Below are positions 9,014-17,787 of a DNA stretch of 64,000 bases, piece after piece; position 1 is the stretch's first letter; the number at the start of each line of letters is the position of its first letter. Under the pieces are notes generated by a model, which worked only from the letters and a program-made list of their open reading frames with translations, was not told the DNA's origin and did not search any database. The DNA is taken from the NCBI RefSeq assembly GCF_023630175.1, contig NZ_JALLIN010000004.1, positions 62,001-126,000 on the forward strand. Direction: 5' to 3'. Origin of the DNA: Streptomyces cellostaticus (lineage in GTDB: Bacteria > Actinomycetota > Actinomycetes > Streptomycetales > Streptomycetaceae). Both the position numbers and the translations under genes were made by a program.

Positions 9014-11140
9014 TCAGCCCCGCAGGTCCACCAGCAGCGGCGGCGCGTGCTCACCCCGCACGGTCGTCAGCGACAGCACCGCGTGCCCGGGCGGTACCCC
9101 GTGCGCCAGCTCGGAGGCGGACCAGCGCTCGCGCTCCACCTGGCGGACGGTGACGGCCCGGGCGGTGGGCGCCTGCCCGGTGATGACCCGGCGCAGCATG
9201 TGCACGGCCTTGCCGGCCGGGGTCTCGGCGATGATCTGCCGGTCGGTGACGTCCCTGGTCTCGGTCCACTCCTTGCCCCACACCTCGGCGAAGTCCTGCC
9301 CGTCCCAGGGGGTGAGCCCGGACAGCGCCATCCGGCATCCGGTGGAGCCGAGCAGCGGGCCGCGCAGCGGCCGGGGCACGTCGTCCAGGGTGCGCAGCGT
9401 CAGCACGGCACCCGCGCCCGCCGACCGCAGCCGCTGGATACCGCGGACCGCCTCGGGCGTGACCACGCCGGAGGCGTCGTCCAGCAGCAGGCAGGCGAAG
9501 AGCGACCGGTCCTCCCGCGCCGTCACACCCGCCGTGAACTGGGCGAGCACCAGGCGGGCCAGGATCCGGGAGGCGTCGGCGTGGCCGCGCTGCGGCAGGT
9601 CGATGCGGACCCGCACGGGGTGGTCGAGGGCCTGCAGCGAGAACGGCCGGGACTCCCCGGAGGTGTCGAAGAACGCGGCGAAGGCGGGCCGGTCGAGCAG
9701 GGCGACCCGGTCGGCGAGCACCGCCCCGACATCGCCGGGGTGGGCCATCTGCCGCTCGCGGGCGTCCAGTTCGCGCAGCAGCGAGGCATGCCCGCTGTCG
9801 GTGAGCGCCTTGCGCAGGGCGGCCAGCGGGCCGGGGGTGCCGTCGAGGAGCTGGCGCAGCTCGGGGACCGAGGGGAAGCGTCCGTGGACGGCCCGGAAGG
9901 GGCCGAGGAGCTGGCCGAGGACGGTGGTGGAGCGGCGGGTGTCGCTGCCCGGGTGCGGGTCCGCGAGGTCACCGACGAGGGCCTCGGCCAGTATGGCGGC
10001 GGCCTCGTCCGGGTCGGTGGTGCCGCCGTACAGGTCGAGGTCGTAGACGGAGTCGGGGTGCCCGACCCGCACGACGACGTCGTAGGACTCGGCCGGCCCG
10101 AGACCGGCGCCGGCGGCGCCGACGACCACGAGCGCGGCCTGCCCGGCGAGCGCGTGCAGGCACAGCGACTCGGCGAGCGGCCGGATCACGGAGCCCGTCT
10201 TGCCGGAGCCGGCCGGGCCGACGGCGAGCAGGGAGGTGCCGAGCAGCTCGGGTCCGAGGGCGAGTCCGGCGCCCCGGTACTGGTAGGGGTTGCGCGGGTC
10301 GTCGGCGGTGGTGCCGAGCCGCACCTGCCCCGTGACCAGGTCGTGCCGGGCCTGCCGGGCGGGCAGGTCACGCTCGCCGGAGGGGTGCGGGCAGGCGGCT
10401 GCGCCGTCCCTGAGCACGGCCCCGGTGAAGGCGGCGAGGCCGTGCGCGCCGGACCGCACGCCTTGCCAGGCCCGGCTGATCCGGGCGTGGTCGACGTCCC
10501 GCATCAGCCCGGCCCGTGCGTCGGCGGCCAGCCGCGCGGCGGCCTCGTGCGCGCCGGAGGCCCGGAGCTGCGGCCACTCGGCGGGGTCCTGCTCGGGCGC
10601 GGGGGGCGGTGGGGTCAGGGGCGCGGCCGGACGCCAGGCGGGCGGGCCGTAGCGCCGCCAGACCTCGCCCCAGCGGCCGAGCCGGCCGACGACGACCATG
10701 ATGACGAGGGCGATGAGCGTGTAGTACGAGTACCAGAGGACGGCGTTGCCGAGGCGGCTGTTGCCCTGGCGCCAGGAGTCCGGGGTGAACAGCTCGAGCG
10801 GCAGCACCCACCAGCCGCCGAGGTAGCCGTTCCACAACAGGGACCACACCAGCCAGCCCACCAGGAACGCGATCAGCGCGCCGCTCAGCAGTTGCCGGGC
10901 GGGGATCGGCTCGGGTTCCTGCTCGGGCCGCGGCCGGTGCCCGAACCGCCACACGCCGGGCGCCGCCTGCGGCCTGGACGCCCGCAGCCAGGCGAGGAAG
11001 GCCGATCCGTCCGGCCGCGGGGGCGCGCCCGGCGGAACCGGGGGCATGGGCGGCAGGGCGGCGCCCTCCGGGGGCACCGCCGGGCGCGGCACCGGATTCG
11101 CATGCGCGGCGCGCGCGTCCCGCGTCCCGTCGCTGTCCAT
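9014..11140 (-). CDS. Membrane-anchored P-loop ATPase, conjugation/type IV secretion-like, function unknown
   Basis: This 708-residue protein has a Pro-rich cytoplasmic N-terminus, two membrane segments (residues about 83-105 and 132-152) and a large cytoplasmic P-loop domain with Walker A GPAGSGKT near residue 310. The pattern recalls coupling-type ATPases (VirD4/TraG and FtsK relatives) seen in secretion and DNA transfer, but no partner genes lie nearby. ATG 11140 was chosen because a GGGGGAAAGG ribosome site precedes it; a start 33 bp upstream is also open. It stands alone between pucR and gabT. Its substrate, DNA or protein, is unknown. Confidence 0.72.
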   Translation of the reverse strand: MDSDGTRDARAAHANPVPRPAVPPEGAALPPMPPVPPGAPPRPDGSAFLAWLRASRPQAAPGVWRFGHRPRPEQEPEPIPARQLLSGALIAFLVGWLVWSLLWNGYLGGWWVLPLELFTPDSWRQGNSRLGNAVLWYSYYTLIALVIMVVVGRLGRWGEVWRRYGPPAWRPAAPLTPPPPAPEQDPAEWPQLRASGAHEAAARLAADARAGLMRDVDHARISRAWQGVRSGAHGLAAFTGAVLRDGAAACPHPSGERDLPARQARHDLVTGQVRLGTTADDPRNPYQYRGAGLALGPELLGTSLLAVGPAGSGKTGSVIRPLAESLCLHALAGQAALVVVGAAGAGLGPAESYDVVVRVGHPDSVYDLDLYGGTTDPDEAAAILAEALVGDLADPHPGSDTRRSTTVLGQLLGPFRAVHGRFPSVPELRQLLDGTPGPLAALRKALTDSGHASLLRELDARERQMAHPGDVGAVLADRVALLDRPAFAAFFDTSGESRPFSLQALDHPVRVRIDLPQRGHADASRILARLVLAQFTAGVTAREDRSLFACLLLDDASGVVTPEAVRGIQRLRSAGAGAVLTLRTLDDVPRPLRGPLLGSTGCRMALSGLTPWDGQDFAEVWGKEWTETRDVTDRQIIAETPAGKAVHMLRRVITGQAPTARAVTVRQVERERWSASELAHGVPPGHAVLSLTTVRGEHAPPLLVDLRG

Positions 11141-11427
11141 GGCCCTTTCCCCCCGACCTGCCGTTCCGTCCACCGTCAGCGAGCCAATCTAATGCCCCGG
11201 GAAGGGGAGTTCACCGCTTACGCGCCCGGGCGGACGGCCGGTCCCAGTGCGCCCGTCACCCACTGCTATGTCCACCACGGACAACGGGCCGCCCCGACAA
11301 CGCCCACATGGAGCATGCCCACCCACCTTTCCCGGCCCTAGCCTGCGAAGAAGGAGACAAGCGTCCGAAAAACGCACCGTCCGAAACCCCCGGGAACACC
11401 CGGTACGCAAGATCACAGGGAGCCCCC

Positions 11428-12762
11428 ATGACCGCACTTCCGCAGGAGCGCCGCCTCGCCACCGCCATCCCCGGCCCGAAGTCGCAGGAGCTGCAGGCCC
11501 GCCGCACCGCCGTGGTCGCGCAGGGCGTGGGCTCCACGCTGCCGGTCTTCGTCGCCCGCGCCGGCGGCGGCATCATCGAGGACGTCGACGGCAACCGCCT
11601 GATCGACTTCGGCTCCGGCATCGCCGTGACCTCGGTCGGCGCCTCCGCCGAGGCCGTCGTGCGGCGCGCGGGCGCCCAGCTCGCCGACTTCACCCACACC
11701 TGCTTCATGGTGACCCCCTACGAGGGCTACGTGGCGGTGGCCGAGGCCCTCGCCGAGCTGACCCCGGGCGACCACGCCAAGAAGTCGGCGCTGTTCAACT
11801 CCGGCGCCGAGGCGGTCGAGAACGCCGTCAAGATCGCGCGTGCCCACACCAAGCGCCAGGCGGTCGTCGTGTTCGACCACGGCTACCACGGCCGCACGAA
11901 CCTGACCATGGCGCTGACCGCGAAGAACATGCCGTACAAGCACGGCTTCGGCCCGTTCGCCCCCGAGGTCTACCGCGTCCCGGTCGCCTACGGCTACCGC
12001 TGGCCGACCGGCCCGGAGAACGCCGGCCCCGAGGCCGCCAAGCAGGCCATCGACCAGATCACCAAGCAGGTCGGCCCGGACAACGTGGCCGCGATCATCA
12101 TCGAGCCGCTGCTCGGCGAGGGCGGCTTCATCGAGCCGGCCAAGGGCTTCCTGCCCGCGATCCGCCAGTTCGCCGCCGACAACGGCATCGTCTTCGTCGC
12201 GGACGAGATCCAGTCCGGCTTCTGCCGTACCGGCCAGTGGTTCGCCTGCGAGGACGAGGGCATCGTCCCCGACCTGATCACCACCGCCAAGGGCATCGCC
12301 GGCGGTCTGCCGCTGGCCGCCGTCACCGGACGCGCCGAGATCATGGACGCCGCGCACGCGGGCGGCCTCGGCGGCACCTACGGCGGCAACCCGGTGGCCT
12401 GCGCCGGCGCGCTCGGCGCCATCGAGACGATGAAGGAGCAGGACCTCAACGCCCGGGCGCGGAACATCGAGGCGGTCATGAAGGCGCGCCTGGGTGCCAT
12501 GGCCGAGAAGTTCGACATCATCGGCGAGGTCCGCGGCCGCGGCGCGATGATCGCCATCGAGCTGGTCAAGGACCGCGCCGGCAAGGAGCCGAACCCGGAG
12601 GCGACCGCGGCGCTCGCCAAGGCCTGCCACGCCGAGGGCCTGCTGGTGCTGACCTGCGGCACCTACGGCAACGTGCTGCGCTTCCTGCCGCCGCTGGTGA
12701 TCGGCGAGGACCTGCTGAACGAGGGCCTCGACATCATCGAGCAGGCCTTCTCGCGCATCTGA
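11428..12762 (+). CDS. gabT: 4-aminobutyrate aminotransferase
   Basis: The 444-residue class III PLP aminotransferase transfers the amino group of GABA to 2-oxoglutarate, giving succinate semialdehyde and glutamate. The PLP-binding residues are visible: SGAEAVENA near 125-133, D259 in VADEIQ, and the Schiff-base lysine K288 in TTAKGIAGG. The ATG at 11428 follows an AGGGAG ribosome site. The open frame continues 120 bp upstream without family similarity. With the aldehyde dehydrogenases and polyamine transporter nearby it forms the late part of polyamine/GABA breakdown. The 287 bp upstream carry its promoter. Confidence 0.96.
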   Translation: MTALPQERRLATAIPGPKSQELQARRTAVVAQGVGSTLPVFVARAGGGIIEDVDGNRLIDFGSGIAVTSVGASAEAVVRRAGAQLADFTHTCFMVTPYEGYVAVAEALAELTPGDHAKKSALFNSGAEAVENAVKIARAHTKRQAVVVFDHGYHGRTNLTMALTAKNMPYKHGFGPFAPEVYRVPVAYGYRWPTGPENAGPEAAKQAIDQITKQVGPDNVAAIIIEPLLGEGGFIEPAKGFLPAIRQFAADNGIVFVADEIQSGFCRTGQWFACEDEGIVPDLITTAKGIAGGLPLAAVTGRAEIMDAAHAGGLGGTYGGNPVACAGALGAIETMKEQDLNARARNIEAVMKARLGAMAEKFDIIGEVRGRGAMIAIELVKDRAGKEPNPEATAALAKACHAEGLLVLTCGTYGNVLRFLPPLVIGEDLLNEGLDIIEQAFSRI

Positions 12763-13139
12763 GCGACTTCGTCGCACCTGTGAACCGTTCCTGCGGCAGG
12801 CCGTGTGAAGAAGGTGTGCGGGGTGGATGGCGGGACGCGTTTCCGTCTGCCCAAGCGCTCCGGCCTGCCGTAGGTTCTACCCAGATGAGAGATACACCCC
12901 GCCCACAGGGGACTGTGGGCGATCTCAGGCCGGGGCCTCCCCAGCTTCGACCTGGTCGTGCCCTCGCGCACACAACCGGGGCCTGACGGCTCCGGGATCT
13001 CCTCACCGATCGGACGGTCGCCGCCCCAAACCCCCCGGGGCGAGCGACGTTCCGGTCCGGACGGCCGCCCCGGAACCACCCCCCCCTGTTCCTGGGCGGC
13101 CGACCTCCTTCCCTGCCGAAACCTGCCAGTCTGTCCCTC
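12763..13139. other. Intergenic region between gabT and the PAP2 phosphatase gene
   Basis: No gene was recognised. A perfect inverted repeat (CGCCCACAG at 12900-12908, CTGTGGGCG at 12913-12921, 4-nt loop) lies about 140 bp past gabT and 220 bp before the next start. It could end gabT transcription or bind a regulator. Confidence 0.55.
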
Positions 13140-13883
13140 ATGGCTGTGTTCCTGGGGCTGTTCCTTCTCCTTCTTGTCCTCCTCTTCGCGGTGATCACCT
13201 GGCAGGTGGTCGCCGGCGGTCCGCTGACGGGTGTGGACGAACGGCTCAGCCAGGCCCTGGTGCACCCGGACCGGTTCTCCTCAGGCCTCTCCGACCTCGG
13301 CAACGTCGAGGTCGCTCTCCCCGTGCTGCTCCTGGTCGCCGGGTACGTCGCCTGGCGCGGCCGCGCCGCGGGCACGGACCTGTGGTGGCTGCGGCCGGCC
13401 GTCGCGGCCGCCCTGATGGCGCTGGTCCCGGCGATCGTGGTCCCGCTGAAGGAGTGGACCGCCCGCCCGGGAACACCCGTGGTGCCCCCGGGGACGGGCT
13501 ACTACCCGTCCGGCCACACGGCCACGGCGGCGATCGCGTACGGCTCCGCGACCCTGCTGCTGCTTCCCTGGCTCCGCACCCCTGCCGCCCGCCGGGTCCT
13601 CGCCGGCGGCTGCGCGGTCCTCGTGCTCGGCGTCTCCTACGGTCTGGTCCGGCGGGGCTGGCACTGGCCGCTGGACGTGGTGGCGAGCTGGTGCCTGAGC
13701 ACCGTGCTGCTGACCACCCTGTTCCTCGTACCCCGTGCCGTGCTCGGCCGAAGTACGCGTCGAAGCTTCTCCGGCACTCCCGGTTCGCGTAGCGGTCCCG
13801 GTTCACCGGCCACGCCGTCGGACCCCGCAGGGCGGGCCGGGTCCCGTGAGTCGCCTACGAACCGCAGTCCGTCCTCTTCGTGA
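13140..13883 (+). CDS. PAP2-superfamily membrane phosphatase
   Basis: The 247-residue integral membrane protein has about six hydrophobic segments. It carries the three parts of the PAP2 acid phosphatase signature: a compact first motif KEWTARP (K104 to P110), PSGH at 123-126, and R171/R172, H175 and D179 in the third motif. Such enzymes remove phosphate from lipid phosphates such as phosphatidate or undecaprenyl pyrophosphate at the outer membrane face. The last 45 residues are polar, Ser/Arg-rich and probably disordered. The gene stands alone. The exact lipid substrate is unknown. Confidence 0.88.
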   Translation: MAVFLGLFLLLLVLLFAVITWQVVAGGPLTGVDERLSQALVHPDRFSSGLSDLGNVEVALPVLLLVAGYVAWRGRAAGTDLWWLRPAVAAALMALVPAIVVPLKEWTARPGTPVVPPGTGYYPSGHTATAAIAYGSATLLLLPWLRTPAARRVLAGGCAVLVLGVSYGLVRRGWHWPLDVVASWCLSTVLLTTLFLVPRAVLGRSTRRSFSGTPGSRSGPGSPATPSDPAGRAGSRESPTNRSPSSS

Positions 13884-14003
13884 GGCAGCCGGCGGCCTCG
13901 GCGACCTCGGTTCGTCGCGTCCGACGCGGTCCACGAGAGCCCCCAAGGCGTGGCGAGTCGGAGGGGCGGAGCGCCCTCGACCCGGTCCGGACCGATCCTG
14001 TCG

Positions 14004-14477
14004 TCAGGTTCCCGGGCCGCCGTCCGCTCCTCCCCCGCCCCGGGCCAGCTCCGCCGCCGCCTCGTGCATCGCCAGTTCCAGCAGCGCGGGGTCGGTCAGC
14101 GTCCCCGAGCCGTCGGGCGGCACCAGCCAGCGCACGGTCCGGGTCGCCCGGCCCGGGTACGGCACCACGATCCAGGTGCCGGATCCGGCGGTACGGATGC
14201 CGGTGCCCAGCCAGCGGGCCGCGGTGCCGGGCGGCACGAAGAAGCCGACCCGGCTGTCGCCGAAGTCGACGAGCACCGGCCCGGGCCGGTCGAGGACCCG
14301 GGTGAGCACGTCGAGGGTGGGATACCCCAGTTCCCCCGGCAGGATCAGCACGTCCCAGACCCGGCCGGCGGGCAGCAGCGTGACCCCGAGCGGATTGCGC
14401 TCCCAGGCCCAGCGGCAGGCCTCGGGATCCGGCGCCACGGCCACCAGCCATTCGATCGCCGTCTTGGCCGCACTCAT
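14004..14477 (-). CDS. Conserved-looking actinobacterial hypothetical protein (possibly prim-pol related)
   Basis: The 157-residue soluble protein has no signal or membrane segment. The segment WERNPLGVTLLPAGRVWDVLILP, then DRPGPVLVDFGDSRVGFFVPPG, recalls the N-terminal domain of Streptomyces bifunctional primase/polymerase-like proteins, but catalytic acidic motifs are not clear, so function is not assigned. ATG 14477 is chosen because AGGAGGTC lies 8-15 bases upstream. The open frame runs further upstream only through a large inverted repeat. That repeat (14484-14535) covers the ribosome site and suggests control of translation. Confidence 0.65.
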   Translation of the reverse strand: MSAAKTAIEWLVAVAPDPEACRWAWERNPLGVTLLPAGRVWDVLILPGELGYPTLDVLTRVLDRPGPVLVDFGDSRVGFFVPPGTAARWLGTGIRTAGSGTWIVVPYPGRATRTVRWLVPPDGSGTLTDPALLELAMHEAAAELARGGGGADGGPGT

Positions 14478-14483
14478 CAAGAG

Positions 14484-14535
14484 GACCTCCTTCTTCCTTC
14501 TGGACGCGAGCGCGTCCAGAAGGAAGAAGGAGGTC
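14484..14535 (-). promoter_or_regulatory. Perfect 25-bp inverted repeat over a Shine-Dalgarno site
   Basis: The arms 14484-14508 and 14511-14535 are fully complementary over 25 bp with only 2 nt between them. In the minus-strand transcript the 3' arm ends in GGAGGUC, immediately before the start codon of the 14004-14477 gene, so the hairpin would hide its ribosome site. In DNA the element could also be a cruciform, a terminator for either strand, or a double operator. No relative of this element is seen elsewhere in the window. Confidence 0.85.
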
Positions 14536-14600
14536 GTCCGGGGTGCATTACGCGGGTTGCCGCCCCTCTTTCGAGTGAGCCGGGTCACCCGGTACCAGGT

Positions 14601-16031
14601 TCAGCTGTCGAAGCCGAGGCCCAGCCGGTCCATCGTGCGCAGCCACAGGTTGCGCCGGCCGCCGTGCGCGTCCGCGCGGGCCAGCGACCACTTGGTCAGG
14701 GCGATCCCGGTCCAGGCGAAGGGCTCCGGCGGGAAGGGCAGCGGCTTGCGGCGCACCATCTCCAGCTCGGTCCGTTCGGTGCGCTCCCCGTCCAGCAGGT
14801 CCAGCATCACGTCGGCGCCGAAGCGGGTGGCTCCGACACCGAGGCCGGTGTAGCCCGCCGCGTACGCCACCCTTCCCTGGTGCGCGGTGCCGAAGAACGC
14901 GGAGAAGCGCGAGCACGTGTCGATGGCGCCGCCCCAGGCGTGCGTGAAGCGGACGCCCTCCAACTGGGGGAAGCACGTGAAGAAGTGCCCGGCGAGCTTC
15001 GCGTAGGTCTCGGGGCGGTCGTCGTACTCGGCGCGCACCCGGCCGCCGTAGTGGTGGACCGCGTCGTAGCCGCCCCACAGGATCCGGTTGTCGGCGGACA
15101 GCCGGAAGTAGTGGAACTGGTTCGCCGAGTCACCGAGGCCCTGGCGGTTCTTCCAGCCGATGGAGTCCAGTTGGCCGGCGCTCAGCGGCTCGGTCATCAG
15201 CGCGTAGTCGTACACCGGGACGGTGTAGGAGCGCACGCGCCGCAGCAGGCTCGGGAAGACGTTCGTGCCGAGCGCGACCCCGCGGGCGCGGACCGAGCCG
15301 TACGGGGTGCGCACGGCCATGCCGGCGCCGTACTGCCTCAGGGTGAGCGCGGGCGTGTGCTCGTAGACGCGCACCCCGAGCTCGATGCACGCCCGCTTCA
15401 GGCCCCAGGCCAGCTTGGCCGGGTGCAGCATGGCCACACCCCTGCGGTCCCACAGGCCCGCCTCGAAGGTGGGCGAGTCGACCTGCCCGCGCACCGCGTC
15501 GGCGTCCAGGAACTCGATGCCGTCGGCGAGGCCCTTGGCCTCCAGTTCCCGGTGCCAGTCGCGCAGTTCCCGGGCCTGGTAGGTCTCGGTGGCCACGTCG
15601 ATCTCACCGGTGCGCTCGAAGTCGCAGTCGATGCCGTACCGGGCGACGGCGGCCTCGATGCCGTCGAGGTTGCGCCGGCCCAGTTCCTCCAGCCGGTGGA
15701 TCTCGTCCGGCCAGCGGGTCAGGCCGTTGGGCAGGCCGTGGGTGAGGGACGCGGCGCAGAAGCCGCCGTTGCGGCCGGAGGCGGCCCAGCCCACCTCACG
15801 GCCCTCCAGCAGGACCACGTCCCGCCGCGGATCGCGCTCCTTCGCGTTGAGCGCGGTCCACAGCCCGCTGTACCCGCCGCCGACGACCAGCAGGTCACAG
15901 GTCTCGGTGCCGGTGAGCGCGGGCTCCGGGTGGGGCTTGCCCGGGTCCTCCAGCCAGTACGGGACCGGCTGGGCCTCGGAGAGGGCGGCGATCCAGTTGT
16001 CCTTGCCACGACTCATGGCGCTCGGGGCCAT
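14601..16031 (-). CDS. FAD-dependent oxidoreductase, probable gamma-glutamylputrescine oxidase
   Basis: The 476-residue enzyme belongs to the D-amino-acid-oxidase (DAO) flavoprotein family. The FAD dinucleotide motif VVGGGYSGLW lies near residues 49-58, ASGRNGGFC follows near 84, and the C-terminal FAD segment is YTGLGVGATRF. PuuB-type enzymes of this family oxidise gamma-glutamylputrescine to the aldehyde with release of ammonia and peroxide. The gene is 23 bp downstream of a complete polyamine importer (potD-A-B-C) and an aldehyde dehydrogenase, which supports that role. Other amine substrates are possible. The required glutamylating synthetase is not in this window. Confidence 0.85.
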   Translation of the reverse strand: MAPSAMSRGKDNWIAALSEAQPVPYWLEDPGKPHPEPALTGTETCDLLVVGGGYSGLWTALNAKERDPRRDVVLLEGREVGWAASGRNGGFCAASLTHGLPNGLTRWPDEIHRLEELGRRNLDGIEAAVARYGIDCDFERTGEIDVATETYQARELRDWHRELEAKGLADGIEFLDADAVRGQVDSPTFEAGLWDRRGVAMLHPAKLAWGLKRACIELGVRVYEHTPALTLRQYGAGMAVRTPYGSVRARGVALGTNVFPSLLRRVRSYTVPVYDYALMTEPLSAGQLDSIGWKNRQGLGDSANQFHYFRLSADNRILWGGYDAVHHYGGRVRAEYDDRPETYAKLAGHFFTCFPQLEGVRFTHAWGGAIDTCSRFSAFFGTAHQGRVAYAAGYTGLGVGATRFGADVMLDLLDGERTERTELEMVRRKPLPFPPEPFAWTGIALTKWSLARADAHGGRRNLWLRTMDRLGLGFDS

Positions 16032-16054
16032 GATTTCAACTCCCTACGGGGCTG

Positions 16055-16855
16055 CTACGCCTTCTGGCTGTTACGGCGGTTGGTGATGAGCATCGAGACC
16101 AGGACGAACAGCACGGCGACGAGGAACATGGCCGTGCCGATGACGTTGATCTGCACCGGCGTTCCACGTTGCGCCGAACCCCACACGAACATGGGGAAGG
16201 TGACGGTCGAACCGGCGTTGAAGTTGGTGATGATGAAGTCGTCGAAGGAGAGCGCGAACGACAGCAGCGCTCCCGCCGCGATGCCGGGGGCCGCGATCGG
16301 CAGGGTCACCCGCAGGAACGTCTGCACCGGCCCCGCGTACAGGTCCCGGGCCGCCTCCTCCAGGCGCGGATCCATCGACATCACGCGCGCCTTCACGGCG
16401 ACGACGACGAAGCTGAGGCAGAACATGATGTGCGCGATCAGGATCGTCCAGAAGCCGAGCCGGGCGCCCATGTTGAGGAACAGGGTGAGCAGCGAGGCCG
16501 CCATGACGACCTCGGGCATGGCCATCGGCAGGAAGATCAGCGAGTTCACGGCGGACCGCGCGCGGAAGCGGTAGCGGACCAGGGCGAAGGCGATCATGGT
16601 GCCGAGGAGGGTGGCCCCGACCGTCGCCCAGAAGGCTATCTGCAGGCTGAGGGACAGCGAGCCGCACATGTCGGCGACGCCGCAGGGGTCCTTCCACGCG
16701 TCCGTGGAGAACTGCTGCCACTGGTAGTTGAAGCGCCCCTTCGGTTTGTTGAAGGAGAACACGGTGACGACGATGTTCGGCAGCAGCAGATAGGCGAGCG
16801 TGAACAGCCCGGCGATGACTACGAGATGGCGCTTGAGCCAGGTGACGAAGGGCAT
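16055..16855 (-). CDS. potC: Polyamine ABC transporter permease (PotC type)
   Basis: The 266-residue inner membrane permease has about six membrane segments starting with VIAGLFTLAYLLLPNIV. The coupling-loop motif EEAARDLYAGP...VTLPIAAPGIAAG (near 165-195) contacts the ATPase. With PotB, PotA and PotD it forms the spermidine/putrescine importer. The ATG directly abuts the potB stop codon, so the two are translationally coupled. The flavin oxidase gene follows 23 bp downstream, giving one transcription unit from uptake to oxidation. Confidence 0.92.
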   Translation of the reverse strand: MPFVTWLKRHLVVIAGLFTLAYLLLPNIVVTVFSFNKPKGRFNYQWQQFSTDAWKDPCGVADMCGSLSLSLQIAFWATVGATLLGTMIAFALVRYRFRARSAVNSLIFLPMAMPEVVMAASLLTLFLNMGARLGFWTILIAHIMFCLSFVVVAVKARVMSMDPRLEEAARDLYAGPVQTFLRVTLPIAAPGIAAGALLSFALSFDDFIITNFNAGSTVTFPMFVWGSAQRGTPVQINVIGTAMFLVAVLFVLVSMLITNRRNSQKA

Positions 16856-17785
16856 TTAGACCAGATCCTCCGTCCCGGACCGGCGGATGTAGACCGTGAC
16901 CATGAGCAGGATCGCGGCCATGAGGATGAAGGACAGCGCCGCGGCGGTCGGATAGTCCAGGATCCGCAGGAACTGGGTCTGGATGACGTTTCCGATCATG
17001 CGGGTGTCGGTGGAGCCGAGGAGTTCGGCGTTGACGTAGTCACCGGCCGCGGGGATGAAGGTGAGCAGCGTGCCGGAGACCACGCCCGGCATCGACAGCG
17101 GGAAGGTCACCTTGCGGAAGGTGGTCGACGGCTTCGCGTACAGGTCGCCGGCCGCCTCGTGCAGGCGCCCGTCGATCCGCTCCAGCGACGTGTACAGCGG
17201 AAGGATCATGAAGGGCAGGAAGTTGTACGTGAGACCGCACACCACCGCCAGCGGGGTGGCGAGCACGCGGTCGCCGGACGTCCAGCCGATCCAGCTGGTC
17301 AGGTCCAGGACGTGCAGCGAGTTCAGCGCGTGCACGACCGGGCCGCTGTCGGCGAGGATCGTCTTCCAGGCCAGGGTGCGGATCAGGAAGCTGGTGAAGA
17401 ACGGCGCGATCACCAGCACCATGATCAGGTTGCGCCAGCGGCCCGCCCGGAAGGCGATGAGGTAGGCCAGCGGGTACCCCAGCAGCAGGCACAGCACGGT
17501 CGCGGCGGCCGCGTAGAGGACCGAGCGCAGGAACTGCGGCCAGTACTCGACCAGGGCGTCCCAGTAGGTGGCGAAGTGCCAGGTGACCTTGTAGCCGTCC
17601 TCCAGGGAGCCCGTCTGCACGGACGTCGAGGCCTGGTAGATCATCGGCAGCGCGAAGAACACGACCAGCCACAGCAGGCCGGGCAGCAGCAGCCAGTACG
17701 GGGTGAGCCGGCCGCGCCCGCGCGGGGACTTCTTCGCGGGTTCGGCGGTGGCGAGGGGCGGTGGCGCCTCCTGGAGCGTCGACAT
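16856..17785 (-). CDS. potB: Polyamine ABC transporter permease (PotB type)
   Basis: This 309-residue permease begins with a short Pro/Lys-rich cytoplasmic segment, then about six membrane segments from YWLLLPGLLWLVVFF onward. The ABC coupling loop is HEAAGDLYAKPSTTFRKVTFPLSMPG (near residues 198-225). The ATG at 17785 follows the potA stop with only 2 bp between. An upstream frame extension exists but it overlaps potA and lacks family similarity. Confidence 0.92.
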   Translation of the reverse strand: MSTLQEAPPPLATAEPAKKSPRGRGRLTPYWLLLPGLLWLVVFFALPMIYQASTSVQTGSLEDGYKVTWHFATYWDALVEYWPQFLRSVLYAAAATVLCLLLGYPLAYLIAFRAGRWRNLIMVLVIAPFFTSFLIRTLAWKTILADSGPVVHALNSLHVLDLTSWIGWTSGDRVLATPLAVVCGLTYNFLPFMILPLYTSLERIDGRLHEAAGDLYAKPSTTFRKVTFPLSMPGVVSGTLLTFIPAAGDYVNAELLGSTDTRMIGNVIQTQFLRILDYPTAAALSFILMAAILLMVTVYIRRSGTEDLV

Positions 17786-17787
17786 GG

